A stretch of DNA of 64,000 nucleotides from Curvularia sp. ZM96 (GCA_022457065.1 JAJGBQ010000002.1:5208001-5272000); one strand, 5' to 3'. Positions 31,595 through 43,872 are shown, counted from the stretch's first letter. Translations and numbers: made by a program. Notes: generated by a model from the sequence alone, not told the origin.

Positions 31595-34500
31595 TCACCC
31601 TGAGCGGTGACTACTGCTCCAAAGAGTCCCGTCCTCATACTGCTTCAGCACATGTTCCAGACTCTCAAACCGCACAGGCTTCGTGATGAAAAAATCAACG
31701 CCAGCTGCGTAAGCCTTTTCCTCATCGCGATCACTGGCTAATCCCGTCAAGGCGACTATAACAACCGGAGTGTGTGCCTTAGTCATCAGTCTCAAAAAGC
31801 CCCGTTCCTTTTCTATGGAGCGAATCTTCCGAGTAGCCTCAAAACCGTCCATGACAGGCATCGATAGATCTGTAAGCCTGATCAGAACCTGGCCGTGTAC
31901 GGATGGGAATTTCTGCAAGATATCCTTGTGGCGTGCCTAAGGGAGTGAAGCGTTCCTCCAATTAAAACTGTGGTAGCTGCAGACGTAGAAAGAGAGATAA
32001 CGAAAGAGAGATAAGAGGCCCGGAAGAAGAACGTACCCATGAAGATGATGTCAAAGCATTCTGGATGCTTCTTGACCGCCTCAACCGCTACGGCTCCGTC
32101 CTCCGCCTTTTGGATGTTGCGACAGCCATACTTCTGCAGAAACGCCCCGAGGAGCCTCGTGTTCAGTGCGTTGTCGTCGACAATAAGAACGCGAAGTTCT
32201 GACCGACGGTTGCTCAATTGGCCGTCCCATGCACCCTCGCTAGGGGTACTAGCTTCCTCTTGTTGAACTGCACTTTGAGATGACGCACTACGAGGCCGTT
32301 GTATTCCTTCATCTGGATTCTCCTTCTCTTTTGCTTCCTCATCTTGCTGGCTTTTTTCACCCTTGACCGAAGTTTTTCCCTCGCGAAGATGTTTTAGCTT
32401 GTTGACACATGACATAAGCGCTCGGGACAGATAGCGAGGACCGAGGGGGCGTGGAAGTCGTTCACATTGCGGATACCCTTCAATCTCCTCCATCTTTTTG
32501 CCAAGCCTGGGCGGGTCCATTACGATACTAAGGAGAACCCCCTGGTGACCGTAGCGAGGCGCCGATTTCTCAATTGCGTCCCGAGCCTCAGCATTGCCCT
32601 CCTCGACGATGATGATATCTGGGTTGCGGTCGTCGGTAATGTCCAGCATGGTGCATTGAAACCATTCTAGAAGATAAATCTCTACGCTGTCATGAACGGA
32701 CCCAGGAAAACCAAACACGACAACGGACAGACGTATTGAGCGGAGATACTTGATATCTTGTGCGAACTCTATCGCGGGCTGCTCCAGTCCATCCTGGTCC
32801 TCAGTGTTCTGTCGCATTGGCATCGAAACCCTTATCTCTGTACCCTTGCCCGCGTTGCTCTTCACGGAAATCTCGCCACCGAGTAAAGAAACCAAGCTCT
32901 TTACGATTGACATTCCCAAACCCACACCTTCCGACGTGGTTGCATCTTCCTGGGTAAAGGGGACAAAGAGGTGGTTCTCTAGAAAGTCCTTAGACATTCC
33001 CTTGCCAGTGTCGGTAACGGTGAGATTCACCATGTGTCCAGAAGTGTGATCGTTATTCAACAACCTTTTGTCGCCAATTTCTTGAGATGTACTAAGCGTG
33101 ACGGTCACCGAGCCCTGCGAAGTGTACTTCATCGCGTTGCCAATGATGTTGGCTGCAATCCGACGGAGTGCCCCGGGTTCTGTGTAGAAGCACCAGTTGT
33201 TCTCGTATTGAATGTTGAGTATGACAACGAGATTGTAACCTCCTTTTGACATGCTAAACACCAGTCCCGCCTCGAGCATTCGAACAATCTCTTCGCAGAG
33301 CATTGCAATATTCACAGATATGTACGGGCCTACAAAGTCTTTGTCGGGACTTACAGTCACACTGTGCTTGTCTGTGAGGGCCCATGCCGAGTCGGGCGGG
33401 CGCCTCTGGCGATATCGATCTTGACGACGCTCAAACTGGTTGATCTTTGCATATGATAGCACGCTAGAAAGGGTCTCGTGAAGCGTTGAGCCACATGACT
33501 TAATGGTGCTAGTCAGCACCTTTTGAAAATTGTCCAGACCTGTGTCCCCAAGCAGCTGCACGGCCCCGAGAATACCATGGAGCGGAGTCCCTGACAAGGT
33601 CAGCCTGTGGCCAGTGTGCATCCGCACAGAAAAACCTACTCAACTCGTGGCTAATTGACGAGACAAATGTCTCTTTTTGCTTCATCGCTGCGACCGTGTC
33701 AATCCTGGATGATTCGGCCTGTACAATGTGTAGAAATCCTTTTAGGGCGAATAGGTCCACACTATCCGTGAGGATCGGCCATGTCTGCATGCTCCATATG
33801 AAGCACCCGGTAAGACGCTTCAAGCTCACGGGATCGGTCAGAGGCCGAAAGATAAGCTGCTTTATGCCCGGGATGCTCGAAAAGAGACGCCGAGTTTCTT
33901 TCTCTAAATCGGTTTCAGAGAGAGTATCATCCTTGACTGAATAGATGGTGTTTGTGTCATTGTGAAAATACCACACATTGCCTTCAGGATACCGGTCCAT
34001 TAGCCGCTGGAGGCAACCCTCGTTGACCTCGACCATGCCTAAGGTGCTTTCGGATATGTTCATTGTCGCGGGAGCCAGCTCTCGCTTCCGTGTATGTATG
34101 CCCAATATCTCAGCCGGGCGATCGACATGAAGACCTCTCTGGTACTCGGCACTGGTAAATACCCTCATTGACTCACCACTGATTTTTGGCTGCGGTCCTG
34201 GGGTATCCTTGGTGTGTTCTTTACCTCGAGCTTGACGCTCCCAGGATCGAGACGTGTGGGAGGCGACACCCCAATCGTCGGGTTTCCGATGAGGTCGTTG
34301 CTCCACTTCATGGTCCAATTCTTTTTCTTGTTCCGCGGCGGGTTGGACGGAGCCATGGAAGCCAGCGAGGCCATCAGAAAACATTACGCCATCAACCTGC
34401 AAGCCTGCTTGCAAGCATTCAGCAGCTCTTCGAAGTACTTTGCGGTACGTAGTCCCTCCTTTGGAATCTCCCGGCTCCTCTCCGATTTCTGGTTGATCCT

Positions 34501-35576
34501 CTAATGCGCGTGCATTAGGCTCATCGTCTCGCGCAAGGCGATCATCCCTGGCGTCTTCGGCCTCGAGTAACCGTATAGACTCGGAGTCCCTGCCCAAATC
34601 ATTCTCTGATGAAAGCAAGTCGTTTAATGCGTGGCTGTCTCCGCGGAATCGATGCGCAATATCTCTCACTTGCTGAAGTTCAGTCTTTTCTGGCCTCGGG
34701 TCAGTCTTGACCTTGAGAGCCGTCGGTTCTTTTGGAGCCTGGGTGAGAACATTGTGTGATACGACAAAGCGATCGAGCTGGGAATTCATCAGGGCCCATC
34801 TGTCGCAGTACTCCCTCTCTCGTGCAAACTCGAGCAATTGCATACATTTCTTTGATGTTGTTGTCAAAAAATTACTTTCCCTGGCGGAGAGTTCCTTTCG
34901 CAGAGAGCCGTCAACCACAAACACGATGCCAATGTTTACACCATGTCTTGAAGTGATAGGCGTACCGGCATAAAATGTCAGATTCGGGACCTCGGCGACC
35001 GATGAGAGCTGGTAGGAGGGGTCAATGTCGCCCATGGACGTTACGTTGAGTATTCTATCTCGTGGTGGCACTAAGAGACCATCCACGGAAATGGTTCGCT
35101 GGAAGAGCGAACGCCATATGGCCAGGTCTGCGTCGATGGCTCCTAACCAGCTGGCGTCTTTGACATGCGCATCGTCGTCGTCGCTTGATTGCGGCCTCTT
35201 GCACCCGGCGAGAAAGTACTGGAAATTTCCATCCGTGAGCACAACGAAGGCTCCCTGAACCGCTATATCTTGTCATCGATATCTCCATATCATCGTTCAA
35301 GGGCCGGGACGCGTACCAAGACGGGCAATTACGAGCTCCGCATGTGTAGTGAGAGCGTCGCGCAAGGTATCGAATTGTGGCAACGCGTAGTTGAAGGGAG
35401 CGTCGTTCACTAGGTCGAGCCGAGTGTCTGTTCGGGGTAGCAGCTGGAGGTATCTAGGTAGCGAGTGAGCATAGAGGTCTGTAAGCAAGCGATGGAGACT
35501 AGTACTTGTTCAATTCATGCTCCGTAATCGCCCTTTCGACGTTAGCCAGAAGGCGAGGTGCGCCTGTGTCGGCCAT
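31595..35576 (-). CDS. GAF-containing hybrid histidine kinase
   Basis: Sensor kinase of a fungal phosphorelay. Proposed exons are 35576-35506, 35453-35317, 35262-33640, 33590-32037 and 31869-31595, all joining in frame with GT..AG introns of 52, 54, 49 and 167 nt, giving 1219 residues. The start ATG at 35576 gives MADTGAPRLLANVERAITEH. The N-terminal third looks like a GAF-type sensor region, followed by a charged linker. The phospho-accepting His608 lies in SSISHELRTPLHGILG, its Arg codon split by an intron. ATPase boxes: N box ANIIGNAMKYT (about 759-768), DTGKG (804-808), GVGLGMS (832-838). The C-terminal receiver has Asp1082/1083 (LIVDDN), phospho-acceptor Asp1129 in IIFMDLSMPVMDG (codon split by the last intron) and ITKPV. 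Between them lies a receiver-like stretch lacking the acceptor Asp. No transmembrane segment was seen, so it is probably cytosolic. Signal and output unknown. Confidence 0.9.
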
Positions 35577-35715
35577 TTCTAGGGCTCAGGTTGCAGCGCA
35601 TTTGGGATTGGCAATGCTCGTGGTTGAGCAAGAGTTTGTCGCAGCCTCCGTGTTGACGTCATAGGTGCCGGATTTGATTCGCTCGGTCGTGGCCCCCGAA
35701 ACCGCGATGATCGCG

Positions 35716-36414
35716 TTAAGTTAAAAGAAGAGCGCACGAAAATCCAAAGCGCTTAACAAATAATAGTTGCTTGATCTCGAAGTACCTACAGCTTGTCTCG
35801 CCACGGGGTGCGTCTCGCGACCCAGGGACGAACATTAGCGAGCCTTGCGGCTTCTCAAGCCACGCGGCCACCTGGCGGGAGATTTCGCGGAGCCCCCGTA
35901 GGTCAGCTGGGAAGAGGCAAAAGACGTCTGCAAAGGGATGAAGAAGTTGAGCGTAGACTTGTCCGGCAGCGCTGCTCGCATCGAGCGGCTGTTTTCCGGT
36001 CTGCTGAATCGAGTGACTGATCGTCTCGTGGCAGGAAGCTACAGGCAGTATCTTGCCCCGCCGGTGTCTCTCGGGTATGTCGCTGTCCGCGACGTAGATG
36101 GGCCGCTTGCTGAACGCAGACAAGAGGTCAAGGTGCAAGTGCACTTCCCCGTGGGCGCGTGTAGGCGTGAGAGACTTTGCGGAAATAAGTTCCTGGATAG
36201 CTCGGGCCTTACAAGTGCTCCCAATGAGCACCAACAGGCTCGGCCACTGCTCTTCAATGTATGGACTATTTGCGAGGAGGGTCTGTGCTCTCTCAGACTC
36301 TAGGAGATCACTCGTTTTCTCCCCGGCCGAGATACCGAGCCACTGACTATGGTTGCAGCAAACCATCGCTTTAGCAGGATACGCTTCGGCAAAAGAGGAC
36401 CCTCCCTGCAGCAT
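35716..36414 (-). pseudogene. Fragment of a large fungal protein, family uncertain
   Basis: A 232-codon minus-strand frame contains EEQWPSLLVLIGSTCKARAI, QELISAKSLTPTRAHGEVHL, and DLRGLREISRQVAAWLEKPQ, strongly gene-like. I associate the WPSLLVLIGST..KARAI..L and GEVHLHLD segments with long fungal conserved proteins (some patatin-associated), but I am not certain. The start at 36414 is not an ATG-quality start. An overlapping frame upstream (36415-36668) also looks coding, suggesting a frameshift or unrecognised intron. The frame ends in unrelated residues after 35760. The rest of the expected protein is absent, so this is probably a truncated remnant. Confidence 0.45.
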
Positions 36415-36668
36415 CGCTCTTTATAATGAAGGTGGCTGAGCCCGTTCCGGATCGTTTGCTGCCTGTTTGTTCCCATGAGCCGGAAACGAAGCCATGCGGT
36501 CAAGACTGGATTACATCTGTTTATAGAACCCTGTCGAAAGCGTGAGTTCCTAATCAGGACCAGCTCGGCATACTCGAACAGGGAGATAGTGTGTTCTGGT
36601 TCTTTAGTTTGGGACATTGCTTTGTACAGTATACAGCAACACCGTCTTAAAGACTCCGCAACAATCAA

Positions 36669-37181
36669 TTAGTTAAGTGGGTTCTAGAAGGTTCAGATTG
36701 AATTGATTGATTGCCTCTTTAGGCCTAGCAGTTTTCTATATAAGTTTAACTGCTACCTAGATAGGTAAGTGGGTCTCTGACAGAGCCCAGATTGAATTGC
36801 TTGTTGCGGACTGTGCCGTCTTCCCCCCTAACTGCTCAAGGTCGGCCGCCATTCCACTTTTCCGAGGAAGACGCACTTCGGCCTGTGTTCTCCTGAGCTT
36901 CCTGAGAAAATGGGGACAGCAGGGGTTATTCCGCAGGCTGGCAAATTGGGCATTCGAGAGTTCCTGCCGTCTCTTCCACGTTAGCCGGCCGCAGGAAAGC
37001 TCCGATGGGTTAGCTAGCGTGTCCATGCACCCAATGCACGCCGTCAGTCAATGCACGCGCATCACCAAAACGAGCTACACAAAATTGAGGCTGTAGGTCC
37101 ACACACTATAGCTATTATCACAAGGTAACTTAGTAGTCTACTCTATAGACCTGTAGAACAAACTCTCTCAGCATTATTTTC
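36669..37181. other. Intergenic, no gene supported
   Basis: A minus-strand ORF of 89 codons (36757-37026) shows no motif. The words CAGATTGAATTG occur at about 36693 and 36788. The last 100 bp before 37181 are AT-rich, marking a junction with the following gene fragment. Confidence 0.4.
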
Positions 37182-37760
37182 TTGGTTGAAGGATTTTGCA
37201 GCCGCCCAAGCGTTTCTCCGTACGTGACTCCAACGGCCTACTTCATCTCTGCCTTCCCGCGCGATACGCATCTTGTCTACTGGGTCACTATTGTAAGCCT
37301 TGAACTTCCATGCTTCTTGAGAGATTATTTGACACTAATTGCAGGCTGCCATCGACGTCATCCTCTACATCCCCGCGCTGGTTCTTCCCGCCTCCAACAA
37401 ATACAAGGGATACATGTGGCCGCTTGCCTGGATCTTCTCCTACCTCTGGCTCACGGCCTTCATCTTCGCCGCGCAGGATTACAACTCCAGCTTAGGCTGT
37501 TGGGCGTACTCTCCGAGCCTTGTCAATAAGTGCTCGCTCAAGAAGACGTTGGAAGCTTTCGCCTTTATTGCTTTGTAAGCCGTTCGCTCTTGGGCATACT
37601 CTGTACCTCTTGCTAATAAGATGGGAACAGCTTCACCAACCTTGTTGGCACGCTCCTCGAGGGACGGCTCTACGATATCCAGCGCTTCAAAACTCTCTAC
37701 AACGCTCACGAACAACAGTACGGCCCAGGTCATACCGCTGGCGGCACTCAGACTGCTTAG
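37182..37760 (+). pseudogene. MARVEL-like integral membrane protein, 5'-truncated
   Basis: Spliced plus-strand exons up to 37292, 37345-37574 and 37631-37760 (introns 37293-37344 and 37575-37630, good GTAAG donors and a GCTAAT branch) encode a small membrane protein. The text includes LVYWVTI, AAIDVILYIPALVLPASNKY, PLAWIFSYLWLTAFIFAAQD, KTLEAFAFIAFFTNLVG and the tail YGPGHTAGGTQTA with a stop at 37758. This matches the layout of fungal MARVEL-domain proteins (hydrophobic helices; IFSYLW..AFIFAAQD before a Cys-containing loop; LEAF..F final helix). The first helix and the start codon are missing and the 5' side abuts AT-rich DNA, so the gene is truncated by a repeat-side breakpoint. No internal stop is seen. 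Confidence 0.65.
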
Positions 37761-38860
37761 CCCGTTGTCTAAGCCGTACAAGCTGTACTATTGCACGTAG
37801 GGTCGGTAGGTAATGGACGATAGGCCGTTTGGTGACGGCCTGATCACTCGGTCGTACTGTGCGATCTAACGTCTTCTACGGAATGTTGGTGATTTCCTTG
37901 CTGTTTCGACTTTGGTTATCGATCAAGCGTTTGGGTAAATAAGACGAGCAAGACTGATCTATCGCCTGCAGTAATTCAGTGGAGATTGCGCAAGCACTTT
38001 TAGCCCCTTAGTCTAAGTGTACGTAGCCTATCTAAAATATACCCTATTTTCCTTCTTAGTCACCAGCATCCGTCGTCGCAGCCGATCCTAGAGGGATGCT
38101 AAAGGTGGATCGGCTCCTTGTACTAGCACACCGGCCAAATTCTCCGAGCTTGGGGAACTTAGCCGGTGCATGACTAGGATGGAATAGGACCAATCTCCAC
38201 GAACCCGAACCTCCATGTCATTCTTATGATGAGCTACTCGCCATGAACGACAGCGGCTTTTGTGGCACGTGCGCCACCTGGTAGCAAGAGATGGGGGCAC
38301 GCCACGCACTTTACGAGGCGCCCTCCAACCGCTTTTCTCTATCCCTTTCCCGCTAACGCAGTACGACCACTATACCTGATAAACATCGTGCACCACAGAT
38401 TTCTTATACTCGGCTAATTCCGCATGGTCTTTCTGTTTTCTAGCGTTGGCTTGACATTGGCACGCTCCTCGAGCTGCTCCACAGGCCCTCGCAGCATGGT
38501 ACTACGCCTTGCTATCACAATATTCCTAAGGAATGTGCCTCACGCAGTTGGCATCGGCATCGTTAAAAGTCTATGGCTTCCTAGACTCGTTATTTCGCGA
38601 AAGTATTTCTAACTCTGAAACAAGCGAGTCTCTCTCTAGCCAAAACGAATACACGGGTCGAGACTAGCAACACTCCGACATGTTTTGGGATCTAATCGTG
38701 ATGGGATTCGATGCACGAACACAGAAAAGCATGGAAAAGCCGTTGTGATGTATCGTTAACGTCACCACGTATAACACGAAAAATGCCGAAAGTCTAGTGA
38801 ATGTCAAATGTCCCAGACATGACAGGTTTGCCAGCTGTCAAGGATTGCTGCGGGGTAGCA
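37761..38860. other. Intergenic, no gene recognised
   Basis: Short ORFs only, none with recognisable content. Confidence 0.4.
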
Positions 38861-38930
38861 TGACGATGAATGACGGTGAATGACGGCGAATGACGGTGAA
38901 TGATGGTGAATGATGGTGAGTGATGGCGAT
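38861..38930. repeat. 10-bp tandem repeat, seven units
   Basis: TGACGGTGAA-like units in tandem (TGACGATGAA, TGACGGTGAA, TGACGGCGAA, TGATGGTGAA, TGATGGTGAG and so on). Simple minisatellite with C/T variation. It makes a His/Ser-rich minus-strand ORF by chance. Confidence 0.9.
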
Positions 38931-39103
38931 GACGAGTTTGAGCAGAGCGAGCAGTTGCAAGCTTCGTTCGTGCGTAGTTCCAACCCCTCTAGGTATAGAT
39001 AGTTGCTCCACATCCGCTTCCTGTACTATAAGCAATAAATGTAAATCTTCCGTTTCGACTTATCGCAATATAAGATTAATTAAAACTCTACATTAGCTTC
39101 ACA

Positions 39104-39910
39104 ATGACCCGTCATCAGCGCCCAATTGACGGCCCCGTTGACTACCCCATCGCCGATAAGCGGGAGCAAACTGGTCTTCTCACGCGCTTCGTGCCCGAAA
39201 GCCTCAAGAACACGGCCTTCTACCGCTGGCTATTACGCTTCACCCGCTTCCTATAGTTTGTCTCGTCCGTCATCTCTCTCGGCATCTTTAGTTAGCGCCT
39301 CTACAAAGTCTACCGCCTGGTTAACAGCATCAAGACTAGCCGCGGCGTTAACGGCGCATACGGTGCTGTTGAAGGTATCCTCGCCGCAGCTGTCCTGTAC
39401 ACGCTTATTACTATCCTTCTCTCATGCATTAAGAAGTCTGCCAACCCTGGAGGAAGAACGCTGAGATGGATCTGGGTTCTTCTTGATCTACTGTTCGTCG
39501 GCGCCTTCATCGCAGTCGCGGTGCTGACCCGTCTAAATGGCGGCCTCGCCGGTGCTAAGTATTGCTATAGCCCTAGGCGGCTGGCGGGTGATACTAGCTT
39601 AAACACTGTGACTGGGGAGACGGCTAATAGACGCGACGATTCGTGCAACCTGCCCTGGGGTACATTTATCTTGGCCATTATTAGCACGTAAATTTTCACC
39701 TTCATCCTTCCTGCTATGTTTCTTATTAACCTTGGTGCTAGGCTTCTCCACGCACTCACTGCTGCCTTCCACGAAATCAAGGACCACCATCGCAGTAGCA
39801 GGGCTGAACACGAAAAGGCTGTTTAGCAACAGTAAGCCGCTGGTCAGCCTGGTGTACGCACCGGTACGGACGACGCTCGCTATTGAGCGTACGATAAGTA
39901 TGATTCTTGA
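39104..39910 (+). pseudogene. MARVEL-like membrane protein gene with six internal RIP-type stops
   Basis: One uninterrupted frame of 268 codons starts at ATG 39104 (MTRHQRPIDGPVDYPIADK). It carries stops at 39254 (TAG), 39293 (TAG), 39689 (TAA), 39824 (TAG), 39833 (TAA) and 39884 (TGA), with the natural TGA at 39908. The segments FVSSVISLGIF, RLYKVYRLVNSIKTSRGVNG, YGAVEGILAAAVLYTLITIL and RWIWVLLDLLFVGAFIAVAV are the membrane helices of fungal MARVEL-type proteins, here four in all. Every stop is a C to T change on the coding strand (CAG, CAA or CGA origins), the RIP signature, yet the surrounding codons are little altered. So mutation was light. There is no frameshift and no intron. Confidence 0.8.
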
Positions 39911-40436
39911 AAGGCGAAGTTAGGAACGAAGGCACAACATACTTCCATAGGACCTACATGTGACGATTTACCAATAATGTTTTCATTCGGGGTTAAGTAA
40001 GGGAAATAGCTATGTAGTGTAGCAGCTTCAATGATTTAGGAGCAGATCTAAGATATTTCTTTCATCTGTCAAGATGTGTGCCGCATGCGTCATACAAGCG
40101 TTTTCACTCAGAATCTGGAAGCAAAGGATGGCACTGGTATTGAACCTTATGCCTGAGTGTGTTCATGTGTATGTAAGAGTGATCTAAGCTCTAAAGTAGT
40201 CAGACGTGTTAGTCATGACTTCTCTGCAGGCATTCGATATGGTCCTAGGCTTACAAGACTAGAAGCGTTTCGACAGCCTTTTGTCGAAATATTTGATCGA
40301 TAGGCTGGTGGAATTCAACTGGACGCTTGGGCAGAGACACAAGACAGCTGGTGTAGGCCAAATAGTCTGCAGCCAAATTCCACTTACATAAGCACCTGGA
40401 GAATGTTTAACGTGTTCCACCAGTCCTCGGCCCACC
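39911..40436. other. Intergenic, possible left flank of a pogo B element
   Basis: No gene. It probably contains the left end of the pogo B copy, but I cannot identify its TIR. Confidence 0.35.
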
Positions 40437-42084
40437 GATGCAGCTTACCACCAGGATACTCGACTACTCAACCCACAACAAGAGCAAGAGCTTCTGCTAT
40501 ACATAGAAAGATACGTTAGGCGAGGCTTGCCACCAACGCGAGAGATGCTGCAAAATTTCGCGGGTACGATAGCGAATCGTGAGGTTTCTGAGAGCTGGGT
40601 TACTCAGTTTCTTCATCGCCACGACGCGCAACTTGTCACCAAATGGAACGCTGGATCGATCACAACCGGCACAAAGCTGACTCTAGAGAAAGATGCCAGC
40701 TATAATTTGACTTACTTCACTCAAAGATTTAAGAGTATAGCGTTGACGAGCGCAACACGTACAATATGGATGAGAAGGGCTTCTTTGTCGGCATCACCTC
40801 TCGCTCAAAACGAATCTTTTCTAGGCAGCTATATGAGCGTAAGGAAGTTTCAGAAGCTCTTCAAGATGGGTCTAGGGAATGGATTACGCTCCTAGCTTGT
40901 ATTTGCGCGGATTGAACTGCGTTGGCGCCCGCGGTCGTTTACCAAGGAAAAGGAGCACTTCAAATCTCATGGGTTGACGACGTAGAGGCGGGAAAACACC
41001 AGGTTTTCTTAGCCACATCTTCCTCCGGATGGACGAACAATGAACTGGGATTGGTATGGCTTGAACAGGTGTTCGACAGAAGCACAGGGGAGAAAGCGCG
41101 GTCAAATTACCGTCTTCTAATCCTAGATGGCCATGGATCCCATCTTACTATGGAGTTCATTGAATATTGCGACGCACACAAGATTCTGTTGATGATTTTT
41201 CCTACCTATTCAACCCACAGTCTTCAACCATTAGATGTGGTAATGTTCAAGCCCCTTTCCAGCGCGTATTCGTCCGAACTCTACCAACACCTCCACCGCA
41301 GCCAAGAGCTTATACCTGTTACGAAAGGAGTTTTTTTTTCCTTTTCTGGCCCGCATGGGGTACCTCCTTTACCTCCAAGAACGTCCTGAGTTCATTTGAA
41401 GCAACAGGAGTGGTTCCTCTAAATGCCGACACAGTCCTAAAGCGATTCAGAAATACTACTTCAGATCAAGATGAGACTCTAAGATTAGAGCCAGAGGGTG
41501 ATAAGAGTAGCTGGAGACAGCTCCGTCAAGTATTTGACGTTGCGGTCAAAGATAGTACGGAAGAATCGTCGCGGCTGGGCGCGTTCCTGCACTCGCTCCA
41601 GGTTCAAAATGAGCTTCTCCACCACGAAGATGAAGGCCTACGCAACGCGCTTGCATTTAAAAAGAAGCACAAAAAGAAAAGTAAGCCTCTAGACCTTCAA
41701 CAGCGCAAAGAGTATCATGGTGGTGGCGCATTCTGGTCTCCTAGAAAGGTCGGGGAAGCTCGCGCGCGCGAGAGCGTGAAAGAACAGGAAGAAGAGGCCG
41801 AAAAACTCCAAAAAGCTGAGACAAGACAGCTGAAAGAAGCTTCAGCTTTGTACAAAAAAATATTGGCAGAGGAAGCAAAGGCAATGCGGGAAATCGCGAA
41901 AGAGGCGCGGGAAAAGGAGCGAAAACAGGCGGCTGAAGAAGCAGCCGCCCGAAACGCTCAGAAACAGCAGGAAAACAGGAAAAAGATGCTGCAAAAGCTT
42001 TACAATTGTCCCAAGAGGCAGGAGGATAGCTTTAAGCCCTCCTATAGCTCGACAAGCAAAGCGGAGGGCTACCAGGCGTGTTAG
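40437..42084 (+). pseudogene. Pogo family B transposase, frameshifted
   Basis: Pogo-type transposase with the CENP-B-like DNA-binding part (LPPTREMLQNFAGTIANREV, SESWVTQFLHRHDAQLV), then TYNMDEKGFFVG (first Asp), YRLLILDGHGSH (second Asp), THSLQPLDVVMF (third Asp), and a long Lys/Glu-rich coiled-coil tail (KEQEEEAEKLQKAETRQ onwards). Defects: a one-base shift near 40645, stops near 40705, 40733 and 40912, and a slip in a ten-T run at about 41333. The catalytic Asp residues are all retained. Fragments of the same family lie at 24080, 31253 and 46695. It is GC-balanced with few RIP changes, so it decayed mainly by indels. Confidence 0.82.
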
Positions 42085-42455
42085 GGGTGGTGCTGTTGCT
42101 GCACCACCCGCACCGCCAGCTCCACCCAAAACTACTACGCGCGGACGTCAAATCAAAGTTCCAGAAAAATTCAAATAGTGCAAGTTTATCGCAAGCCTCT
42201 ATATAGTAATACACCAAGGATTCTCGTGATAATAACTATTGTGGGTCGCTCTACAGCCTCATTGTTGCCAAGGTAAACATGTTGGTGGGGTGGCCCAACA
42301 AGCGCCGCGGCCCAACATCTGTCCGGGCACGGTACCGTAAGTAAGCGAATCTCGGCATCATCATCATCAGGTCGACCATCACTACTTTGTGAGGCAATTG
42401 AGATAACTGCGCATGGTAAATTTAATTGAAATCTTAATATTCTACTTGTAGTGCA
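42085..42455. other. 3' flank of pogo B copy and spacer, no gene
   Basis: GTGATAATAACTATTGTGGG near 42225 matches the region after the other pogo B copy (about 48483), so this is still element DNA. No TIR could be fixed. Confidence 0.4.
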
Positions 42456-43560
42456 TTAATGTTTTGCATGCCAACCTTTAGCGCGTCTGCAGGCATGGAG
42501 TCGGCGAGGCATAGACTCAATCAACTTGCAGATCAGCGTATTGGGGATGCGCCTCACATAACTCATCCCAATGCTCTTCAGCGGTACTGTAGTTGTTAAA
42601 TTAAGGGTAGAGTTTGTGCATCATCCGTTTGAGGCGCCACCAGAGATGCTCAATAGGGTTGAGATCAGGTGAATAGGCTAGCTAGTCAAGTGTCATGATG
42701 TTGTGATTCGCAAGAAAGTTACGCACTGCGCACGACGTGTGTATGCGCCCGTTGTCTTGCATAAGGAGATGAGACTTACGATAATGAGGCAAGAGACCTT
42801 CCTCAAGGGCTTTGATGTAACTGTCGCTGGTATAGCCACCGTGGGGAGCATCAGGATCCCTCTCCATGATGACCAGCAGACTGCGTCGCGGTCTATCTCT
42901 TGCATATAACTGTATAGCACCCCACACCATTTGCGCAGGTGGCTGACTAGTAGGTATGCCCAAAATCATTCTTGCGGCCCATCTCTCATAGTTGTAGCTG
43001 AATACCCACTCAGCAGAGCGACCTGAGCCCTTCTGAACTGAGCACTCGTCGCTGAACTTCGCAGTCCTTCGATGCCATGCGAAGTGCTTATGCCTTCTGC
43101 TGAAGGATAAGCGCTTTGCAGCGTGTCCCTTGTTCAGTTTAGGCCGCCGCTTAGCTCTATGACATGTTATGAGCTTCTGTTTGAGTACGCGGTAGAGCGA
43201 TGACTTTGAAACTGGATAGGTAGTGGTGCCATCAGTATGGACTTGTGTGGCGACTCCGTGGAGCTCAGAGTAGGTAATGTGAGGGTCTTTTCGCGTTGCT
43301 CGATGTAGCATTGTCTTCTAGTAATTCGAGAGTACCTGTGGCCTGCCGCTGCGAGGCCTGTCAACAGTGGTGCCGTGTTGGCAGTACTTAGAGTAGATCT
43401 TCTGGATGCAGCGTTGCGAGCGGCCATACGCCGCCGCCAGTTCGTCAATCCTGCAACCGCCCAACAACTTGTCTACAATAATATCGCGATCGCTGCAGGA
43501 TAACTCTAGGCCTCGTTTCTTATTTGCAGAGGTCGCAGCAAGCGCTGCACATCGTGGTGG
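42456..43560 (-). pseudogene. Tc1/mariner transposase, minus strand, broken
   Basis: Relative of the transposase at 1623-2762. The N-terminus has the paired-type helix region (LLGGCRIDELAAAYGRSQ, TVDRPRSGRPQVLS). The core has KFSDECSVQKG (first Asp), LLMQDNGRIHTS (second Asp) and AYSPDLNPIEHLWW (catalytic Glu). The end reads IESMPRRLHACRRAKGW before the stop at 42456. TAG codons at about 43318 and 42681 and a shift near 42530 inactivate it. No start ATG can be fixed upstream of 43548, and no TIR/TA pair was found, so the ends of the element are not delimited. Confidence 0.82.
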
Positions 43561-43872
43561 CGTGGTAGAGAGCGGTTAAAGTGTGGGTGTGAAAGTGGTG
43601 TTCGCGAAAAATCACGCTAGGGCGAACAAACGTTTGACGCGCGATCGTACCTAGCGTTCAAGAATCACTGGGTGAAAGAACCCCACATCAATATCTCATT
43701 CAGCCTAGTGCCTACGAGCCAACGTGAAAGCGACGCGACCCTGCATACAGTCCCATCACTTCGACATTATTTCTCGCAAATTACTTCCCCTTACTCACGG
43801 CCCCCGCATCGAAAGCTTGCCTCCAGATGTTACTTTTTGCCCAAAAAGTTCGTACGACTCAGTAGTCGCAAA
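43561..43872. promoter_or_regulatory. Upstream region of the 194-residue gene
   Basis: About 310 bp separate the mariner remnant from the gene start. The frame is open upstream (from 43672), but the ATG at 43873 is favoured because the acidic, family-like sequence starts after it and the extension is low in complexity. No defined promoter element is recognised. Confidence 0.35.

Noticed and set aside
35500..35576. Frameshift at the N-terminus of the hybrid kinase
   Set aside because: A 52-nt intron (35454-35505, GTACTA..CCTAG) joins the ATG exon in frame, so no lesion is needed.
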